This document shows, piece by piece, positions 60,710-64,000 of a stretch of DNA of 64,000 bases. A program made the position numbers and the translations under genes. Each line of letters begins with the position of its first letter. Within the stretch, counting starts at the first letter, position 1. The notes beneath the pieces are model-generated. The model saw nothing but the letters and a program-made list of their open reading frames with translations. It made no database searches and was not told the DNA's origin. Origin of the DNA: Vibrio porteresiae DSM 19223 (GTDB taxonomy: Bacteria; Pseudomonadota; Gammaproteobacteria; Enterobacterales; Vibrionaceae); NCBI RefSeq assembly GCF_024347055.1, contig NZ_AP024896.1, forward strand, positions 372,001 to 436,000. The letters are read 5' to 3'.

Positions 60710-62014
60710 TTATCGGTCCCAATACGCTTCTTCTAAGCTATCTTCTCGTTCAGGAAGGGCTCGAGATAGTCGTGGAGAGTGCTGAGTCAGCACTTCATAG
60801 CTAACTCGGTTAGCGTAACGACATACCTGCGATAGCGACGAATAAGTTAAAAATGGGTGCTGATGTTTGGCTGAATTAGGCACGTTTTTCGAGTGGTAGC
60901 TGTTCGCTGCCATATCGTGCAGCAGTGCAGATAACGCACCATCACCAGCACCATTTGTGTTTTTAATTTTTAACGGGCCACCAAGGTAAGGACCAATATG
61001 TGAGTAAACTTTAGTTGGCTCATCACATACCTCTTTTCTCATCGCACGGCTAAATTCGTATTTGTTGAATTCAGGAATGTTACCTGGCAAGAGTGGCGAT
61101 TCCGTTTCGCGCTTCGCGGCGGCGTCAACGTAACCTGCCATATACAGACCGATTGGACCTGCGGTACATAAAACAAGATCAACCCAATCGAGCGCCTTAT
61201 CAGCCGCCATGAGTGGATCGGAAAGACCAGTTAACGCAAGACCTTCATCTTCATTCATTGCCAATACAGAGACGTTCTCTTTTAGGTATTCTTGCCACCA
61301 CTGTGCTTGACCTTCGATCACGTATTTTGTACCGAGCGTTAATACGACAGGTACCTGATACTGTTTAGCAAGATTGACAGCACGTTGCACGGCACTTGGC
61401 ATTGGATCGGTAGGTTTGCCACGCATCAAATAAGATGAGATGACTAATGCCGATGCTTTTTCAAAGATGGTCTCTGGAATGCTCTCTGGATGAAGCTGGT
61501 TCATCTGGCCTTCGTTGATCGCAAACGTGCGTTCACCGTCTTCAGAGATCAGGGTGTAGCAGCGGCCAATCGGACCATCCACAGTTTGCAGATAGTTCAT
61601 GTTCACCCGTGAAGAGGTAAGGCAAAGGTAACGGTATGCATAGGAACCGACCTCGATATTTTTCGACATCACGCCTAATAACACTGATTTACTGTCGGCT
61701 AAAACAGAATAGTTGTGTAGGGTGTTACCAATGGTGTCGCCCGGATATTGGTGTGTGATGAGGTCTTTTTCAACCAACTCAGCATACAGTGCATCGGCTT
61801 TGGATTCTTCCAACACCAAAGAGTGGCCTTTACTGAGTTGATATCTTTCTAAAAACTCAGAATCGACGCGAGCTTCAATGTCCACAATTGTCTGACCGAT
61901 ACCAATGATGGTCGGATGAAAAAGCTCTTGCGTTTGCTGCATTTGCTTAAGCAGTGGATCACGATTTTGGGTTGGGAAATAGTGTTTAGATTTGCGTTGT
62001 CCGGGAAACTTCAT
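60710..62014 (-). CDS. gsk: Inosine-guanosine kinase
   Basis: This 434-residue ribokinase-family protein is read from ATG 62014, giving MKFPGQRKSKHYFPTQNRDP, which aligns with the E. coli Gsk start; a TTG at 62032 is an alternative. It has the PfkB signature GAGDGALSALLHDMA and the early PGDTIGNTLHNYS. It phosphorylates inosine and guanosine for purine salvage. Length equals that of the E. coli enzyme. It is flanked by a terminator and a separate CreA gene. Confidence 0.93.
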   Translation of the reverse strand: MKFPGQRKSKHYFPTQNRDPLLKQMQQTQELFHPTIIGIGQTIVDIEARVDSEFLERYQLSKGHSLVLEESKADALYAELVEKDLITHQYPGDTIGNTLHNYSVLADSKSVLLGVMSKNIEVGSYAYRYLCLTSSRVNMNYLQTVDGPIGRCYTLISEDGERTFAINEGQMNQLHPESIPETIFEKASALVISSYLMRGKPTDPMPSAVQRAVNLAKQYQVPVVLTLGTKYVIEGQAQWWQEYLKENVSVLAMNEDEGLALTGLSDPLMAADKALDWVDLVLCTAGPIGLYMAGYVDAAAKRETESPLLPGNIPEFNKYEFSRAMRKEVCDEPTKVYSHIGPYLGGPLKIKNTNGAGDGALSALLHDMAANSYHSKNVPNSAKHQHPFLTYSSLSQVCRYANRVSYEVLTQHSPRLSRALPEREDSLEEAYWDR

Positions 62015-62081
62015 GTTGGGAGTGCGAGTCAAAAATTTTCGCGGATGATATCACAAAAATTTCAGAGAAGTTGCACTTTTA

Positions 62082-62121
62082 TTAAGGGCACGATTTAAAC
62101 AATGTTAAGCCGTGCCCTTAG
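62082..62121 (-). terminator. Hairpin between creA and gsk
   Basis: TAAGGGCACG (62083-62092) and CGTGCCCTTA (62111-62120) form a 10-bp stem. It follows the CreA stop in minus direction and precedes gsk. Confidence 0.7.
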
Positions 62122-62133
62122 AAAAATCTGAGA

Positions 62134-62610
62134 CTATTTTTTCTCACCAATGTAAGCGTTATAGGCTTTTGTGCCCCACAGTGGCACGGTCGAAAGGCTA
62201 TGTTTAAAACTGCCAGATGTCTCTTTGGTGGAGTAGGAGATGTACATCAAGGTCTGGTTTTTAACATCAAAAATTCGACGAATTTTCATTGATTTAAAGA
62301 AAATGCTCTTTGACTTTTTAAAGACGATTTCGCCAGATTCTGATTTATCAATGTTAGCGATCATCTCTGGGGTGATTTCACCTGTTTGACGACAGGCAAT
62401 CGATGAGTCGGAAGGATCAGATAAACTCAGATTGGCTTCGATACTGGCCACATGGCAAGTAACGCCAGGGACGTCCGGATCGGTTAACGTATTAATCTTT
62501 ATATCTTTGGTGGTGAAAATTCCCAAGCTGACATCGCCCACTTCTGAATTGTCGCAACCACTAAGTAGCAGGCCAAGCAACGCAACACTAAGTGTTCTTT
62601 TTAACATCAT
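62134..62610 (-). CDS. creA: CreA family protein (lipoprotein-type signal)
   Basis: This 158-residue protein has a signal sequence ending LLGLLLSGCDN (lipobox LSGC) and the CreA domain: VGDVSLGIFTTKDIKINTLTDPDVPGVTCHVASIEANLSLSDPSDSSIACRQTGEI. The role of CreA is unknown, though it is widespread in proteobacteria. Two further cysteines may form a disulfide in the periplasm. E. coli CreA has an ordinary signal peptide, so the lipobox here is a point of note. It is followed by a hairpin. Confidence 0.88.
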   Translation of the reverse strand: MMLKRTLSVALLGLLLSGCDNSEVGDVSLGIFTTKDIKINTLTDPDVPGVTCHVASIEANLSLSDPSDSSIACRQTGEITPEMIANIDKSESGEIVFKKSKSIFFKSMKIRRIFDVKNQTLMYISYSTKETSGSFKHSLSTVPLWGTKAYNAYIGEKK

Positions 62611-62946
62611 TCTAATTCCATGATTATTGATGCCTCATCATAACAGCTGATGATGACAGAACCAAAATATCCCTGCTCTCATCAAGTCACGCGAGCCAAG
62701 GCAGTTTGAATTAGCCAAAACAGGCCCTGTCAGTGGTATTACTGTCTCTGTAACGACGACATCAGGTGATAAAGAGCTTGAGACATCCAGGGATGAACAG
62801 TATGCTCATAGCCTCTCGGGCATCCTTTGATGCTCAAACTAACTGTGAGATGCCGTTTCAATAAGAATATCAACATGCTTTTTTCACCATGTTTAGCATT
62901 TGATTTTGAGAGGGAACAGGCGTCTCTATACAAGTGAAACAAAACT
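62611..62946. other. Divergent intergenic region
   Basis: These 336 bases hold promoters for creA and the next plus-strand gene. A 57-codon plus-strand open stretch without a start codon (62657-62830) reads as plausible protein and could be a gene remnant, but I cannot identify it. Confidence 0.45.
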
Positions 62947-63477
62947 ATGACTCAAGTTACCCCAAATGTGTTCCAAGTAAAAAATAGCTGGCTATGGCAA
63001 CAAATCGAAGTGGAGTTTCCTACTGCGGAAAGTCTGCGAGGTCGGGCTCGTTATCAAGAGCTCTTGGATGCGCAAAAGGTGGTGTCGCTGTCATTAAGTG
63101 ACGATGTCACTGACGAACAGCTCGATGGTGTGTTCCTTGTCGATTTCCACCGTTTAACCGTTATGTTTGCTTTGCTGCAAGCCAAGCGTGCAACCGATGA
63201 AGTTGCACAAAATGAGTTGGTGGAGTTTTTTACTCAAATCATCTATTCAGAACCTTGTGATCTCTACCTGGGCTTTGCTGATGGTCAGCCAATTGCTGCC
63301 GCGCTTCTAACGAAGAGCGATGGTGAAGTACTGGTTTCTGATGTAGTGATGTTGCCCAATTCATTGTACAGCTCGACGCAATCTTATATTCAAGCGCTGC
63401 TGAAAAAGAGCCAAGCGGTACAGCCAAACAGTCAACTTTGGCTTGAGCAACCCAGCGGTAATCCTCTTTTGGGGTAG
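62947..63477 (+). CDS. Hypothetical protein, flavodoxin-unrelated cytoplasmic
   Basis: This 176-residue protein has no signal peptide or membrane segment. It is acidic, with LVDFHRLTVMFALLQAKRATDEVAQNELVEFFTQI in a helical middle and a C-terminal part reminiscent of a GNAT-like half (DLYLGFADGQPIAAALLTKSDGEVLVSDVVMLPNSLYSSTQSYIQALLKK), but no CoA loop is present. I do not assign a function. It lies 169 bases upstream of a HAD phosphatase gene on the same strand. Confidence 0.7.
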   Translation: MTQVTPNVFQVKNSWLWQQIEVEFPTAESLRGRARYQELLDAQKVVSLSLSDDVTDEQLDGVFLVDFHRLTVMFALLQAKRATDEVAQNELVEFFTQIIYSEPCDLYLGFADGQPIAAALLTKSDGEVLVSDVVMLPNSLYSSTQSYIQALLKKSQAVQPNSQLWLEQPSGNPLLG

Positions 63478-63646
63478 TTTCACCTGTTTAGGTCACGTTC
63501 TTTAGCGAGAGTCACTGCTCGATAAAGTGGTTTTAGTGACTTGGGCTGAAATTATTTACATTGCCTCATTAGCCTAACAATATTCTGTTAAGTCCATCAT
63601 TTCTCCTTACTTCTTGGCGATTACACTGCTGAGAGGGGGAGACCAT

Positions 63647-64000
63647 ATGACCAAAACAAAAAAGCAGTGTGTAATTTTTGATTGTGAGGGAACGCTGGTA
63701 GATAGCGAGCGTTTGTGCTGTCAGGTGTTACAGCAATTGTTGCGCGAGATTGGTGTTATTCTCTCGCTCAATGAGGTGATGAAGCATTTTGATGGTGGTA
63801 AAAGCGCAGATATATTAAATCAGCTACTTATGGCGACTCATGTTCACGCCGATGTCGATGCGCTAGAGATAGAGTATCGACGTCGTACTGATGCCTTATT
63901 TAAAAATGAACTGCAGGCGATGCCAGGCGCTAAGGCGCTGCTGCAGCGACTCAAAGAGCAGCGCATTGATATGTGCATTGCTTCCAATGCTCCCCGTGAA
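63647..64000 (+). CDS. HAD hydrolase, YieH-like, truncated by the window end
   Basis: The 118 codons visible start at ATG 63647, after GGGGGAG. It has HAD motif I as FDCEGTLVDSE, so the second Asp of the usual DxDGT is Glu. Motif II Ser is in MCIASNAPRE at the edge. The cap helices and the AMPGAKALLQRLK approach resemble E. coli YieH, a 6-phosphogluconate phosphatase. The Glu could lower or change activity. The C-terminus lies beyond the window. Confidence 0.82.
   Translation, partial: MTKTKKQCVIFDCEGTLVDSERLCCQVLQQLLREIGVILSLNEVMKHFDGGKSADILNQLLMATHVHADVDALEIEYRRRTDALFKNELQAMPGAKALLQRLKEQRIDMCIASNAPRE

Noticed and set aside
60422..60785. Two weak overlapping frames upstream of the EAL gene.
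   Set aside because: No ribosome site or domain; the second overlaps the gsk terminator.
62657..62830. A 57-codon open stretch that reads as plausible protein before the hypothetical gene at 62947.
   Set aside because: It has no start codon and no recognisable family, so it could be chance or a gene remnant.

Overview
The window looks like a stretch of Vibrio or a close Vibrionaceae relative. It carries a Vibrio-type inosine-guanosine kinase, a lysine/ornithine decarboxylase, several chemoreceptors, a GlyGly-CTERM serine protease, an IS200-type element resembling those of vibrios, and a glycine cleavage locus split around its own regulator. The gene mix (catabolic transporters, paralogues of fabF and map, many small accessory genes) suits an accessory replicon or second chromosome; this is inference.

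Layout. 1-4.4 kb: an amine/amide uptake and catabolism locus with a MocR regulator. 4.5-7.4 kb: stand-alone fabF paralogue with TetR, then an EamA exporter. 7.5-12.2 kb: an AT-rich insert holding an HTH regulator, an MFS transporter, a 23-residue peptide gene, a B12-type radical SAM maturase and a PqqD-like recognition protein. This is an apparently undescribed RiPP locus and the main find. 12.2-31 kb: ordinary chromosomal genes (frameshifted chemoreceptor, decarboxylase, pentapeptide-repeat protein, second chemoreceptor, ParD-like/MetAP pair, LysR/SugE, esterase-Sel1 fusion, DHA2 exporter, PanE-like, ModD-like). 31-35 kb: a run of small plus-strand genes (phosphatase, SH3-like, VOC, two GNATs, SnoaL-like, RDD, D-hydroxyacid dehydrogenase), several ending in a short GGACAGGCAC repeat. 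36-43.5 kb: a REP-associated tyrosine transposase (RAYT), a four-gene ABC importer with LOG-like and DeoR neighbours, pyrophosphatase, and further copies of the repeat in the opposite orientation. 44-46 kb: glucokinase and two lipoproteins. 46-53 kb: gcvP, gcvH, HTH-cupin regulator and gcvT. 53-57 kb: IS200-like element, secreted trypsin-like protease, LTA-synthase-like transferase. 57-64 kb: two c-di-GMP proteins, gsk, CreA, a hypothetical and a truncated HAD phosphatase.

How parts may work together. In the RiPP locus, the PqqD-like protein would bind the short peptide and present it to the radical SAM enzyme; the MFS protein would export the product and the HTH protein would control the locus. 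A hairpin terminator between peptide and maturase genes would keep peptide in excess. A similar hairpin lies between gcvH and gcvP. The palindrome TTTCCTATAGGAAA occurs upstream of the gcv regulator gene and, as variants, upstream of gcvT, and probably marks its binding sites. The 21-base repeats flank the RAYT in mirror orientation and supply stop codons to three genes, so this transposase has probably shaped about 10 kb. No tRNA, rRNA, CRISPR array, integron attC site or glycine riboswitch was recognised.
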